The position numbers and the translations under genes were made by a program. A stretch of 36,279 nucleotides of DNA from an uncultured Clostridia bacterium (GTDB lineage: Bacteria > Bacillota > Clostridia > Lachnospirales > Lachnospiraceae), in NCBI GenBank assembly GCA_946629525.1, contig CAMOXU010000017.1, positions 1-36,279 on the forward strand, given 5' to 3'. Under the pieces are notes generated by a model, which saw only the letters and a list, made by a program, of their open reading frames with translations, made no database searches and was not told the DNA's origin. Position 1 is the first letter of the stretch. Every line of letters begins with the position of its first letter. Shown here one piece after another: positions 1 through 8,303 of this stretch.

Positions 1-54
1 TCCGAGGGCAAGGCAGTCCGCGTAATCGATAAGAGAAACCTTTACAAGGGCTGA
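1..54 (+). CDS. C-terminal end of a probable phenylacetate-CoA ligase (PaaK-like), partial
   Basis: The first frame is open from base 1 to a TGA at 52-54 and encodes SEGKAVRVIDKRNLYKG. The ending SEGKAxRVIDxR is what I recall at the C-terminus of PaaK-type AMP-forming aryl-CoA ligases, cytoplasmic enzymes that join phenylacetate or related aryl acids to CoA. The next gene encodes a tandem-ACT protein, a pairing common in Clostridia, which supports the call. Only 17 residues are visible, so substrate and completeness cannot be judged. Confidence 0.55.
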   Translation, partial: SEGKAVRVIDKRNLYKG

Positions 55-103
55 TCCGGGAAAGTGTAACTGTTTATGATTATTCATGGAAGGAGAAAAG
101 CAA

Positions 104-544
104 ATGGCCACACAGCAGATTTCCGTATTTCTTGAGAACAAGCCGGGGACGCTCGCTGAGTTCTGCAAGGTCCTCGAGAAGAACAACATCGATATGCGCG
201 CCATGTGCGTTGCAGACGCGATGGATTTCGGCATCGTCCGCGTCATAGTGGACGACGTCTTTTCCACGGTCACGATCTTAAAGGACGAGGGCTATGTCTG
301 CCAGATCACGAAGGTCCTTACGGTCGAGATGGACGATAAGCCCGGTGCGCTCGGAAAGATCCTGGCCCTGCTCACGGACGCGGACATTAACCTTGAATAT
401 ACCTACGCGTTCCTCTCCCGCAAGAAAGCGAAAGCTTATCTGATCGTCAAGGTCAACGAGAGAAAGAAAGCGGAGCAGATCCTCTCCGGAGCGGGGATCC
501 ACGTCGTACAGCAGGATGAGCTGGCTGACATTTTCGGAAACTGA
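104..544 (+). CDS. Tandem ACT-domain protein, 146 aa
   Basis: This small cytoplasmic protein consists of two ACT modules, roughly residues 3-70 (QISVFLENKPGTLAEFCKVL) and 71-140 (VEMDDKPGALGKILALL). ACT modules bind amino acids or related small ligands and usually regulate metabolic enzymes; no catalytic domain is present. I chose the ATG at 104 rather than the one at 86 because an AAGGAGA ribosome site lies just before it and MATQQIS is a natural family start. It lies 49 bases behind the PaaK-like gene and ahead of a terminator, so it probably shares that transcript and may sense an aromatic or branched-chain ligand for the ligase. A paralogue lies at 32959-33363. Confidence 0.85.
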   Translation: MATQQISVFLENKPGTLAEFCKVLEKNNIDMRAMCVADAMDFGIVRVIVDDVFSTVTILKDEGYVCQITKVLTVEMDDKPGALGKILALLTDADINLEYTYAFLSRKKAKAYLIVKVNERKKAEQILSGAGIHVVQQDELADIFGN

Positions 545-572
545 CAGCCGGAAAGTAAACTAAACAGTAAAG

Positions 573-619
573 AACTGTCCCTGACTCGGAAGTGAGAGCA
601 GGGACAGTTTTCATTTTTG
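573..619 (+). terminator. Rho-independent terminator after the ACT gene
   Basis: Perfect 11-bp arms AACTGTCCCTG (573-583) and CAGGGACAGTT (599-609) enclose a 15-nt loop and are followed by a T-rich tract (TTTCATTTTT). It sits 29 bases after the ACT stop codon and closes that transcript. Confidence 0.85.
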
Positions 620-638
620 TCTTCGTCGACGGTTTCGG

Positions 639-667
639 TGGATTCCGGAGGGATTTTCTGATACGAT
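639..667 (+). promoter_or_regulatory. Weak candidate promoter for the DUF1846 gene
   Basis: An extended -10-like element TGaTACGAT ends at 667. The hexamer 17 bases upstream, TGGATT, is a poor -35. The position between a terminator and the gene makes a promoter here likely, but the exact site is uncertain. Confidence 0.3.
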
Positions 668-765
668 AGTGCAGACAGATTTTGAAGAACAGCTTACAGC
701 AGACATTTTGGAGACGATGCTTCCGGAAGCAGGACATCCGGTGCACAGTCAGAGAGGGAAGATGT

Positions 766-2244
766 ATGAAAATCGGTTTCAGCAATGAGAAGTATGTCAA
801 GATGCAGTCCGAGCACATCAGGGAGCGCATCAGCCAGTTCGGCGGAAAGCTCTATCTGGAATTCGGCGGGAAGCTTTTCGACGATTACCACGCGTCCCGG
901 GTCCTTCCGGGCTTCGAGCCGGATTCCAAGCTCAAGATGCTCCTGAACCTCCGGGATCAGGCGGAGGTGGTCATCGTGATCTCGGCGATCGACATAGAGA
1001 ACAACAAGGTGAGAGGAGATCTCGGGATCACATATGACACCGACGTGCTCCGCCTGATCAATGAGTTCCGTGACTGCGGCCTCTACGTGGGCTCGGTGTG
1101 CATTACGCATTTTAAGAATCAGGACGGCGCGGTCCTCTTTAAGAATCACCTTGAAAAGTACGGGATCCGTGTATACCTGCACTACATCATCAAGGGATAT
1201 CCGAACAACCTTGACCTGATCGTGAGCGATCAGGGATACGGGAAAAATGAATACATCGAGACGAGCAGACCGCTCGTGATCATCACCGCTCCCGGACCGG
1301 GCTCCGGAAAGCTCGCGACCTGTCTCTCCCAGCTCTACCACGAGCACAGGAGAGGAGTGGAGGCCGGATATGCGAAGTTCGAGACGTTCCCGATCTGGAA
1401 CCTCCCGCTCAAGCATCCGGTCAACCTCGCCTACGAGGCCGCAACGGCGGATATGGGCGACGTGAATATGATCGACCCCTTCCATCTGGAAGCATACGGG
1501 AAGACAACGGTCAACTACAACAGGGATGTTCAGGCCTTCCCGGTCCTCCAGGCGATCTTTGAGTCGATCTACGGGGAATCGCCGTACAAGTCGCCGACGG
1601 ATATGGGCGTCAACATGGCGGGGAACTGCATTGTCGACGACGAAGTCTGCTGTGAGGCGTCAAAGCAGGAGATCATCCGGAGATATTACGAAGCACTCGC
1701 CGGACTTGCGGACGGAACGCGCCGCGAGGAGGAAGCGGACAAGATCGAGCTTCTCATGAAGCAGGCGCATATCGTGAAGGAGGACCGCAGGATCGTCGCC
1801 CCGGCGATGAAGCGGGCCGAGGAGACCGGTGCGGCGGCCTGCGCCATCGAGCTGAATGACGGAACCGTGATCACCGGAAAGACGACGAAGCTCTTAGGAC
1901 CCACTGCTGCCATGGTCATCAATGCGCTGAAGACGATCGCGGGTGTTCCCCATGAGATCCAGATCATTGCGCCGGAGGCGATCCAGCCGATCCAGACGCT
2001 GAAGACGACTTATCTCGGAGGGAAAAATCCGCGCCTGCACACCGACGAGGTCCTCATCGCGCTCTCGATCTCCGCGGCGACGGATGAGAACGCGGCTGCA
2101 GCGATGGCGGCGCTCCCGCAGCTGAAAGGCTGCCAGGCCCACTGCTCCGTGATGCTCTCCCCGGTAGACCAGAGACTGATGAAAAAGCTGGGGGTCCAGA
2201 TGACCTGCGAGCCGGTCTATGAGAACAAGAGGATCTTCCATTGA
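766..2244 (+). CDS. UPF0371/DUF1846 family protein, 492 aa
   Basis: The product is a full-length cytoplasmic protein of the DUF1846 (UPF0371) family, recognised from its N-terminus (KIGFSNEKYVKMQSEHIRER) and the segment LYLEFGGKLFDDYHASRVLPG, which are strongly conserved. The length fits the roughly 490-510 residues usual for the family. Structures are known, but to my knowledge the biochemical role is not settled, so none is assigned. The ORF track begins at 682, but the ATG at 766 has a GAGGGA ribosome site and gives the conserved start. The gene appears to stand alone between terminators. Confidence 0.9.
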   Translation: MKIGFSNEKYVKMQSEHIRERISQFGGKLYLEFGGKLFDDYHASRVLPGFEPDSKLKMLLNLRDQAEVVIVISAIDIENNKVRGDLGITYDTDVLRLINEFRDCGLYVGSVCITHFKNQDGAVLFKNHLEKYGIRVYLHYIIKGYPNNLDLIVSDQGYGKNEYIETSRPLVIITAPGPGSGKLATCLSQLYHEHRRGVEAGYAKFETFPIWNLPLKHPVNLAYEAATADMGDVNMIDPFHLEAYGKTTVNYNRDVQAFPVLQAIFESIYGESPYKSPTDMGVNMAGNCIVDDEVCCEASKQEIIRRYYEALAGLADGTRREEEADKIELLMKQAHIVKEDRRIVAPAMKRAEETGAAACAIELNDGTVITGKTTKLLGPTAAMVINALKTIAGVPHEIQIIAPEAIQPIQTLKTTYLGGKNPRLHTDEVLIALSISAATDENAAAAMAALPQLKGCQAHCSVMLSPVDQRLMKKLGVQMTCEPVYENKRIFH

Positions 2245-2331
2245 CCTTGATGAAGGCGCAGAGTGCGGTGCATTTCCTGCCGTACCGCGCAAAGAACAAA
2301 AGCGGCTTTCAAGGTGCGCGGCTTCGATCTG

Positions 2332-2357
2332 CCGACGGCTTAAAAAGCCGGTTTTTT
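2332..2357 (+). terminator. Rho-independent terminator after the DUF1846 gene
   Basis: A compact hairpin with arms CGGCTT and AAGCCG around an AAA loop is followed by GTTTTTT. It lies about 90 bases past the DUF1846 stop and before the next promoter. Confidence 0.7.
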
Positions 2358-2390
2358 GCAGGCTCCGGCGAAAAATCATAAGCGTTTGGA

Positions 2391-2422
2391 TTTACGCTTC
2401 GGCATGGATTTGTTATTATAAT
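2391..2422 (+). promoter_or_regulatory. Promoter for the lipoprotein gene at 2470
   Basis: TTTACG (2391-2396) and TATTAT (2414-2419) are separated by 17 bases; an overlapping perfect TATAAT lies at 2417-2422. The region is AT-rich compared with its surroundings and directly precedes the ribosome site AAAGGAAGGA. Confidence 0.6.
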
Positions 2423-2469
2423 ATATATGGATCTGTTGACCAGGCAGAGTTAAAGGAAGGAATCAGGAT

Positions 2470-3240
2470 ATGAAAAATGTAAAGAAATGGACGGCTTTGA
2501 TGCTCGCCGGTATTATGGCGCTTTCCGTCACTGCGTGCGGATCCGGCGCAGGACGCGGCACGGTTGAGACGAAATCAGGAAGCTCGGCAGCGTCCGGAAG
2601 TACGGCAGCGGAATCCACTGCAGCGGAATCCACTGCAGCGGTATCCCCGGAGGAAGCGGCTGAGGCGGAAGCCGAGAAGGAAGATGAGAACTTCTCCACA
2701 GGTGAAGTGAGCGGAACGACCTACAGGCAGGATTTCTTTAAGATCCAGCTTACAAGAGATACACCGTGGGTCTTCGAGTCTGAGGAAGAGCTCCAGGCGC
2801 AGAATCAGGCGATCGTGGATGCAAGCGACGATGCCGAAGTCAAGGATGCCGTGGAGAACGGAAATCTTTATGTGGACATGACTGTCGCCAATGAGGAGAC
2901 CGGTGAGACTACCATGGTAAGGATCCTTAAAGTGGGTCTGGGAGAAATGCTTGCATCCGATTCCGATCTGGCCGATACGATGAAGGAGAGCCTGATCGAG
3001 GACCTGAATTCCACGGACGGCGTTTCCGGCGGAACAGGCGTTGTTGAGGATACGACCTTCCTCGGGAAGACCGTTCCGAGCGCGTACGTCACAGGAGTTC
3101 TGACTTACGGGGATTCTCAGTTCGACGTATTTGAGCGGTGCGTAATTGTCCGCAAGGGCACATTCGTCGCTGTCGTCATCGCCACAGCGCTGATCGACGA
3201 TACGACGGCAGATCAGCTGGCGGCCTTCACCGCGATCTGA
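2470..3240 (+). CDS. Secreted lipoprotein of unknown function, 256 aa
   Basis: Residues 1-22 form a signal peptide with a lipobox (KNVKKW, a hydrophobic core, then SVTAC), so the mature protein should be lipid-anchored at Cys22 on the outer face of the membrane. A Ser/Ala/Thr/Glu-rich linker follows (residues about 25-75) containing duplicated AESTA units from a 15-bp direct repeat, then a folded domain of about 170 residues. I do not recognise that domain; its pattern (TRDTPWVFESEEEL, later VVIATALID) resembles other Firmicute lipoproteins without a named role. The ATG at 2470 has the ribosome site AAGGAAGGA. It is a single-gene unit with its own promoter and terminator. Confidence 0.85.
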   Translation: MKNVKKWTALMLAGIMALSVTACGSGAGRGTVETKSGSSAASGSTAAESTAAESTAAVSPEEAAEAEAEKEDENFSTGEVSGTTYRQDFFKIQLTRDTPWVFESEEELQAQNQAIVDASDDAEVKDAVENGNLYVDMTVANEETGETTMVRILKVGLGEMLASDSDLADTMKESLIEDLNSTDGVSGGTGVVEDTTFLGKTVPSAYVTGVLTYGDSQFDVFERCVIVRKGTFVAVVIATALIDDTTADQLAAFTAI

Positions 3241-3289
3241 TCGAGGGGCTTCGGACTGATCACAGACTACATCGGGACAGCAATATTTC

Positions 3290-3323
3290 GCAGGGAAAGC
3301 AGGCCGCTTTCCCTGCATTTTTT
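3290..3323 (+). terminator. Rho-independent terminator after the lipoprotein gene
   Basis: Perfect 11-bp arms GCAGGGAAAGC and GCTTTCCCTGC with a 5-nt loop are followed by ATTTTTT. It lies 50 bases after the lipoprotein stop. Confidence 0.9.
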
Positions 3324-3378
3324 CTGGATATTTACAGGGTTTTCACAAAACTTTCATATCAGGAAATGAATAACAATC

Positions 3379-3407
3379 TTGAATTATGCCCATGCTGTTT
3401 TTATAAT
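3379..3407 (+). promoter_or_regulatory. Sigma-A-type promoter for ftsH
   Basis: TTGAAT (3379-3384) and a perfect TATAAT (3402-3407) are separated by exactly 17 bases, about 70 bases before the ftsH start. No other gene lies between, so this should drive ftsH. Confidence 0.8.
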
Positions 3408-3477
3408 AGTGAAATGGTACATTATGAACCCGGCCTTTATGTATCATTAGAAAAATGGGTTTTTTATAAGGAGAACT

Positions 3478-5811
3478 ATGGACAACAATAACAATAACCG
3501 CCCCGGTGGCGGCAACAACAGACAGAGTATTATCATTTTCTGCATCTGCCTGCTTGTGGGTCTCATCGGAATGAGCGTTTTCTCCAATGCGCTGAGCACC
3601 AGCACGTCGCGCGAGATCTCATATGATCAGTTCGTCAGGATGCTGGATGAAGGAAATGTCGAAAAAGTCGAGATCCTGCAGGAACGTCTGGAGATCACGC
3701 CGAAGAATCAGACGGAAGGCTACGGCAGCATCACCTACTACACGCAGCAGACGGAGGATATCACCGCGCTGACGGAAAGACTGATCGCCCATGGGGTCAG
3801 CTTCTCCAGACAGGAGACCTCGGTGGTATCGGAGATCGTCTACTCGATCCTCTCCTTCCTCATACCGTTCGTCCTCTTTATGGTCCTTCTGAGCGTCTTC
3901 ATGAACCGGATGAACAAGGGCGGCGGAGTGATGGGAGTCGGCAAGAGCAAGGCCAAAGCGTACATCCAGAAGGATACCGGGATCACATTTGCGGATGTTG
4001 CCGGTGAAGACGAAGCCAAGGAAAGCCTTCAGGAGTGTGTGGAGTTCCTGCACAATCCGGGCAAATTCACGGCTGTCGGCGCGAAACTGCCGAAGGGCGC
4101 GCTGCTCGTCGGACCTCCCGGCACAGGCAAGACGCTGCTTGCCAAGGCGGTAGCGGGGGAGGCGCATGTTCCGTTCTTCTCGCTTTCCGGTTCTGAATTT
4201 GTCGAAATGTTCGTCGGTGTCGGTGCAAGCCGTGTCCGTGACCTCTTTGAGGAAGCCAAGAAGAACGCTCCATGCATCATTTTCATCGATGAGATCGATG
4301 CGATCGGAAAATCCCGCGACGGCGGACGCTACGGAGGAAATGACGAACGCGAACAGACGCTGAACCAGCTGCTTGCGGAGATGGACGGCTTTGACGGGAC
4401 AAAGGGGATCATGATCCTCGCTGCGACGAACAGGCCGGAAGTCCTTGACAAGGCCCTTCTGCGTCCGGGCCGCTTTGACAGACGTGTCATCGTCGACAGA
4501 CCTGACCTGAAGGGAAGGATCGCGATCCTCAAGGTGCACGCGAAGGATGTGCTCATGGATGACACGGTCGATCTCGAGGGAATCGCGCTCGCGACCAGCG
4601 GTGCAGTCGGTTCGGATCTCGCCAATATGATCAATGAGGCGGCTATCCTTGCCGTCAAGAAGGGAAGACACCAGGTCTGCCAGAAGGATCTGCTCGAGGC
4701 TGTCGAGGTCGTGCTCGTCGGCAAGGAGAAGAAGGACAGGATCCTTGGAGTCGAGGAGAGACGGATCGTATCCTACCATGAGATCGGACACGCGCTCCTT
4801 TCTGCTCTTCAGAAGAATACGGAGCCTGTGCAGAAGATCACGATCACCCCGCGTACGATGGGCGCGCTCGGCTATGTCATGAATGTTCCGGAAGAGGAGA
4901 AGTTCCTGAATACCCGGAAAGAACTTGAGGCACGTCTGGTCCAGCTGCTTGGCGGCCGTGCAGCCGAGGAGATCGTCTTCGATACGGTAACGACCGGCGC
5001 TTCCAACGATATCGAGCAGGCGACGAAGATCGCGCGCGCGATGATCACACAGTACGGCATGTCCGAAAAGTTCGGCCTTATGGGACTTGCGAGCGTCGAG
5101 AACCAGTATCTCGATAACCGGGCTTACCTGAACTGCGGCGACGCAACGGCGACAGAGATCGACCACGAGATCATGAAGCTCCTGAAGAAGTCCTATGAGG
5201 AGGCCCTCCGCCTGCTCCGGGAGCACAGGGGCACGATGGATAAGCTTGCCGAGTATCTTATTAAGAAAGAGACGATCACCGGCGAAGAATTCATGAAGAT
5301 CTTCTGCGAAGTGGAAGGACTTCCGCTGCCGGAGAAAAAGACCAACACGCGGGAAGAGATCAACCGCGTGAAGCTTGATAAGGGAACCTGGGACGGCTCG
5401 CAGAGGAACCGGGACGAGCGCGGCCAGGATGCGTACGATCCCTATCGTACGGGATATGGAGCGCAGGATCCGTCCGGGAGCGGCAGAAGGATCTACCCGC
5501 AGAGTCAGGGCGGAAACGGCAGGACAGACTACCCGCAGGATCCGTACGGTGACAGAAGAGATGCTTCGCGGGATCCCTACGGCAGTCAGAGGAATGTTCC
5601 GCAGGATCCGTACGGCAGCCGGAGAGGATCTCAGAGGGATCCGTACGGCAGCCGGAGAGAAGGCTCGCAGGATTCTTACGGACCGCAGAGCAAAGAGGAC
5701 AGAATTTATCACGCTCCGGTCTATCCGGAAGATATGGGCTTTGAGGATTATGACTTCTCCGATCAGAAAGGAGAGGGAGGCTCTCAGGGCAGCAAAGAGA
5801 ACAAAAACTGA
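3478..5811 (+). CDS. ftsH: ATP-dependent zinc metalloprotease FtsH, 777 aa
   Basis: FtsH is a membrane-bound hexameric AAA+ protease that degrades misfolded membrane proteins and short-lived regulators. Two membrane segments (about residues 17-37 and 120-142) flank a small extracytoplasmic domain. The AAA module shows Walker A GPPGTGKT (about 212) and Walker B IIFIDEID (about 267). The zinc site is HEIGH (about 435), where most homologues have HEAGH; the two His ligands and the Glu are intact. The likely third ligand is the Asp in ASNDIEQAT (about 511). Residues from about 618 to 777 form an unusual Arg/Gly/Tyr-rich tail with repeated DPYG units, making the protein longer than the usual 600-680 residues. 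The start follows AAGGAG. Confidence 0.97.
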   Translation: MDNNNNNRPGGGNNRQSIIIFCICLLVGLIGMSVFSNALSTSTSREISYDQFVRMLDEGNVEKVEILQERLEITPKNQTEGYGSITYYTQQTEDITALTERLIAHGVSFSRQETSVVSEIVYSILSFLIPFVLFMVLLSVFMNRMNKGGGVMGVGKSKAKAYIQKDTGITFADVAGEDEAKESLQECVEFLHNPGKFTAVGAKLPKGALLVGPPGTGKTLLAKAVAGEAHVPFFSLSGSEFVEMFVGVGASRVRDLFEEAKKNAPCIIFIDEIDAIGKSRDGGRYGGNDEREQTLNQLLAEMDGFDGTKGIMILAATNRPEVLDKALLRPGRFDRRVIVDRPDLKGRIAILKVHAKDVLMDDTVDLEGIALATSGAVGSDLANMINEAAILAVKKGRHQVCQKDLLEAVEVVLVGKEKKDRILGVEERRIVSYHEIGHALLSALQKNTEPVQKITITPRTMGALGYVMNVPEEEKFLNTRKELEARLVQLLGGRAAEEIVFDTVTTGASNDIEQATKIARAMITQYGMSEKFGLMGLASVENQYLDNRAYLNCGDATATEIDHEIMKLLKKSYEEALRLLREHRGTMDKLAEYLIKKETITGEEFMKIFCEVEGLPLPEKKTNTREEINRVKLDKGTWDGSQRNRDERGQDAYDPYRTGYGAQDPSGSGRRIYPQSQGGNGRTDYPQDPYGDRRDASRDPYGSQRNVPQDPYGSRRGSQRDPYGSRREGSQDSYGPQSKEDRIYHAPVYPEDMGFEDYDFSDQKGEGGSQGSKENKN
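5437..5690 (+). repeat. Repetitive DPYG-coding segment in the ftsH 3' region
   Basis: This stretch encodes four DPYG units and one DSYG unit spaced about 10-13 residues apart and joined by Arg/Ser/Gln-rich spacers (for example [19 protein letters not shown]). At DNA level the core GATCCGTACGGCAGCCGGAG occurs twice exactly, which suggests recent slippage or duplication. It lies beyond the protease domain. Confidence 0.8.
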
Positions 5812-5818
5812 CCGGCAG

Positions 5819-5869
5819 GACCGGCCGCCGCATGACCGCTTTGGCGCGCTGCGGCTGGCCGGTCTTTTC
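5819..5869 (+). terminator. Probable terminator after ftsH
   Basis: Long GC-rich arms GACCGGCCGCCGC and GCGGCtGGCCGGTC (one bulged T) are followed by TTTT. It starts 8 bases after the ftsH stop. Confidence 0.75.
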
Positions 5870-5888
5870 TGATCTTATATAGGCGATT

Positions 5889-5914
5889 GCGAAACGCTCT
5901 GCACATAGTTTCGC
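5889..5914. promoter_or_regulatory. Inverted repeat GCGAAAC/GTTTCGC upstream of uvrC
   Basis: Two perfect 7-bp arms (5889-5895 and 5908-5914) with a 12-base spacer lie in the short gap between the ftsH terminator and uvrC. It could be an operator or an mRNA hairpin; nothing in the sequence decides which. Confidence 0.35.
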
Positions 5915-5959
5915 TATCCCTTATCTGGTCTGACAAAGATAAAGGAGGCCTGAGGCAGT

Positions 5960-8053
5960 ATGAGCGAGCACAAAGTGAAGAACGAACAGGAGTCGTCCGA
6001 AAAAACGACAGGGGATACAGGCAGGAACGAGCAGGAGCCGTCTGAAAAAACGGCAGGGGATACAGACAGGAACGAACAGGAATCGTCCGAAAAAATGACC
6101 GGGGATACAGACAGGAACGAACAGGATCCGTCCCAAAAACTGACCGGGAACAGAGACTTTATCATAGAGGAGGAACTGAAAAAACTCCCGGCACGGCCCG
6201 GCGTCTACATCATGCACGACGAGCACGACACGATCATATACGTCGGGAAGGCGGTCGTTCTGAAGAACCGGGTCCGCCAGTATTTTCAGAAGGGCTATAA
6301 GAAGAGCCCCAAGATCCAGCGGATGGTCTCGAAAGTGAGCCGTTTCGAGTATATCGTGACAGACTCTGAGCTGGAAGCCCTTGTGCTGGAATCCAACCTG
6401 ATCAAGGAGCACCGCCCGAAATACAACACGATGCTGAAGGATGACAAGAATTATCCTTATATCCGCGTCACGACGAACGAGATGTATCCGAGAGTCCTGA
6501 TCGCCAGATCGATGAAAAAAGACGGGTCAAAGTATTTCGGTCCGTACACGAACTCCACGGCAGTAAGGGATACGATCGAACTTCTGCGAAAGCTCTACCG
6601 GATCCGGGCCTGCAGCAAGCGCCTGCCTCAGGATGCCGGGAAGGACCGTCCGTGCCTCTACTACCATATCGGACAGTGCCTTGCCCCCTGCCAGGGGAAT
6701 GTCCCGGAGGAGGTCTACCGGGAGGGGATCGACCGGATGCTGGAGTTCCTGAAAGGAAAATATCAGCCGGAGATCGACCGCCTTACCGAGCGGATGATGA
6801 GCGCGTCGGAGGAAATGAATTTCGAGGAGGCCGCCCGCTGCCGTGACCTGATCGAGAGTATCCGCCAGATCGGAGAAAAGCAGAAGATCACAGGATCGGA
6901 CAGCGACGACAGGGATATTATCGCGATCGCGATGGACAGCGCGCAGGCGGAAAATGAGCCCGAACTCGCCTTCACCAGAAATGCTGTCGCTGCGGTGTTC
7001 TTCGTCCGCGGAGGCCGGCTGATCGGGAGAGAACATTTTCTGCTGGGCCCGGGGGATACGGATGAACCGGCGGAGGTGCTTTCCGCTTTCATTTCCCAGT
7101 ACTACGCGGGAGCGCCGTTCATACCGAAGGAGCTGATGCTTGACCGCGGGATCGCTGACCGGGAGCTTCTGGCGAGCTGGCTTACGAGCCGGCGGGGGGC
7201 AAAGGTCTCGATCCTGGTCCCGCAGAAAGGGACGAAGGAAAAGCTTGTGCAGATGGCGAGGGAAAATGCCGAGATGGTGCTCTCCCGCGACCGGGACCGC
7301 ATGAAAAGGGAGGAGCTGCGGACGATCGGGGCGGTGCGTGAGATCGCGCAGATACTGGGCCTTGCGACCGCAGAGCGTATGGAATCCTACGATATCTCCA
7401 ATATCAGCGGATTTGATTCCGTCGGCTCGATGATCGTCTACGAGAAGGGAAGGCCGAGGAAGAGCGATTACAGAAAATTCAAGATCAAGTGGGTCGAGGG
7501 ACCGAACGATTACGCCAGCATGGAGGAGGTCCTGACCAGAAGGTTCCGGCGGGCGAAGGACGGGGATCCGGGCTTTTCAAAGCTCCCGGACGTGATCCTG
7601 ATGGACGGCGGAAAGGGGCAGGTCCACTCCGCCGAGAAGGTCCTTCAGAAGCTCGGATTTGACATCCCGGTCGCCGGAATGGTGAAGGATGACTTTCACA
7701 GGACGCGCGGACTGTATTTCCATGATGAGGAGCTTCCGATCTCCAGAGATTCCGAGGGTTTTAAGCTGCTCACGAGGATCCAGGACGAGGTGCATCGCTT
7801 TGCGATCGAATATCACAGGCTCCTTCGCTCGAAGGGACAGGTGCACTCGGTCCTCGAGGACATCGAGGGAATCGGGGACGCCAGAAGAAAGTCCCTCCTT
7901 CGAACCTTCAAAACGGTGGAAGCTATCCGTGACGCCGGGATCGAGGAGCTCGCCCACGCACCGTCGATGAACCGTCAGGCAGCGCTCTCGGTCTACCGAT
8001 TCTTCCATGGTGAGGCGGGTGAGGAGACTGCCGCAGAAACCGATGAGGGTTGA
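5960..8053 (+). CDS. uvrC: Excinuclease ABC subunit C, 697 aa, with a repetitive N-terminal extension
   Basis: UvrC makes both incisions in nucleotide-excision repair after UvrA/UvrB find the lesion. In order: a repeat extension (residues about 8-67), the GIY-YIG nuclease domain (GVYIMHDEHDTIIYVGKA, from about 78), a UVR motif that contacts UvrB (about 270-305), the RNase H-like nuclease domain (ESYDISNISG about 475; MDGGKGQV about 547) and a C-terminal helix-hairpin-helix region (from about 630). The extension is four copies of a 15-residue unit and accounts for most of the excess over the usual 600-620 residues. The start is supported by AAAGGAGG at 5941-5948; no ribosome site precedes the canonical start after the repeats. 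Confidence 0.96.
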   Translation: MSEHKVKNEQESSEKTTGDTGRNEQEPSEKTAGDTDRNEQESSEKMTGDTDRNEQDPSQKLTGNRDFIIEEELKKLPARPGVYIMHDEHDTIIYVGKAVVLKNRVRQYFQKGYKKSPKIQRMVSKVSRFEYIVTDSELEALVLESNLIKEHRPKYNTMLKDDKNYPYIRVTTNEMYPRVLIARSMKKDGSKYFGPYTNSTAVRDTIELLRKLYRIRACSKRLPQDAGKDRPCLYYHIGQCLAPCQGNVPEEVYREGIDRMLEFLKGKYQPEIDRLTERMMSASEEMNFEEAARCRDLIESIRQIGEKQKITGSDSDDRDIIAIAMDSAQAENEPELAFTRNAVAAVFFVRGGRLIGREHFLLGPGDTDEPAEVLSAFISQYYAGAPFIPKELMLDRGIADRELLASWLTSRRGAKVSILVPQKGTKEKLVQMARENAEMVLSRDRDRMKREELRTIGAVREIAQILGLATAERMESYDISNISGFDSVGSMIVYEKGRPRKSDYRKFKIKWVEGPNDYASMEEVLTRRFRRAKDGDPGFSKLPDVILMDGGKGQVHSAEKVLQKLGFDIPVAGMVKDDFHRTRGLYFHDEELPISRDSEGFKLLTRIQDEVHRFAIEYHRLLRSKGQVHSVLEDIEGIGDARRKSLLRTFKTVEAIRDAGIEELAHAPSMNRQAALSVYRFFHGEAGEETAAETDEG
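5981..6160 (+). repeat. Four 45-bp tandem repeats inside the uvrC 5' end
   Basis: Units at 5981-6025, 6026-6070, 6071-6115 and 6116-6160 each begin AACGA(A/G)CAGGA and encode variants of NEQESSEKTTGDTDR. The last unit is the most diverged. The frame is kept because the unit is a multiple of three. Copy number could vary between strains. Confidence 0.92.
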
Positions 8054-8097
8054 AAAGGAATAACCGTTGCATTTACGCTGAATGAATCTCAGCAAAG

Positions 8098-8126
8098 TTG
8101 TAAATGAATTACCGGTATGATAAAAT
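8098..8126 (+). promoter_or_regulatory. Promoter for hprK-glcK
   Basis: TTGTAA (8098-8103) is 17 bases from TAAAAT (8121-8126), which lies in the string TATGATAAAAT. Transcription from here would leave a leader of about 170 nt before hprK. I see no recognised riboswitch in that leader; it contains one GCTTCGC mini-hairpin sequence (8186-8192). Confidence 0.6.
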
Positions 8127-8303
8127 ATTATTTACGAAAAATGCACATGACGGGAGGGCGCAGACTGCTGCAGACGGACCGGCCGGCTTCGCTGTGGAAG
8201 ATCGTCTCTATGGGAAAAACGAAGCTCTCTTCATTGTGAAAGCGAATAGAACGAGAGGACAGGCAAAGCCCCTTTCATTCGGTACAAGGCAGGGATAAAA
8301 AAG

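Noticed and set aside
3619-5712. 697-aa minus-strand ORF
   Set aside because: It lies entirely opposite ftsH, is rich in Arg/Leu/Asp from reversed codons, and has no recognisable domain. It is a shadow of the high-GC gene.
8237-8250. Catabolite-responsive (cre-like) site TGAAAGCGAATAGA in the hprK leader
   Set aside because: It matches the loose consensus except for the near-invariant C close to the 3' end, and it lies well downstream of the predicted start; chance is a good explanation.
8104-8298. 64-aa ORF in the hprK leader
   Set aside because: It starts before the predicted transcription start, lacks a ribosome site and has no recognisable sequence.
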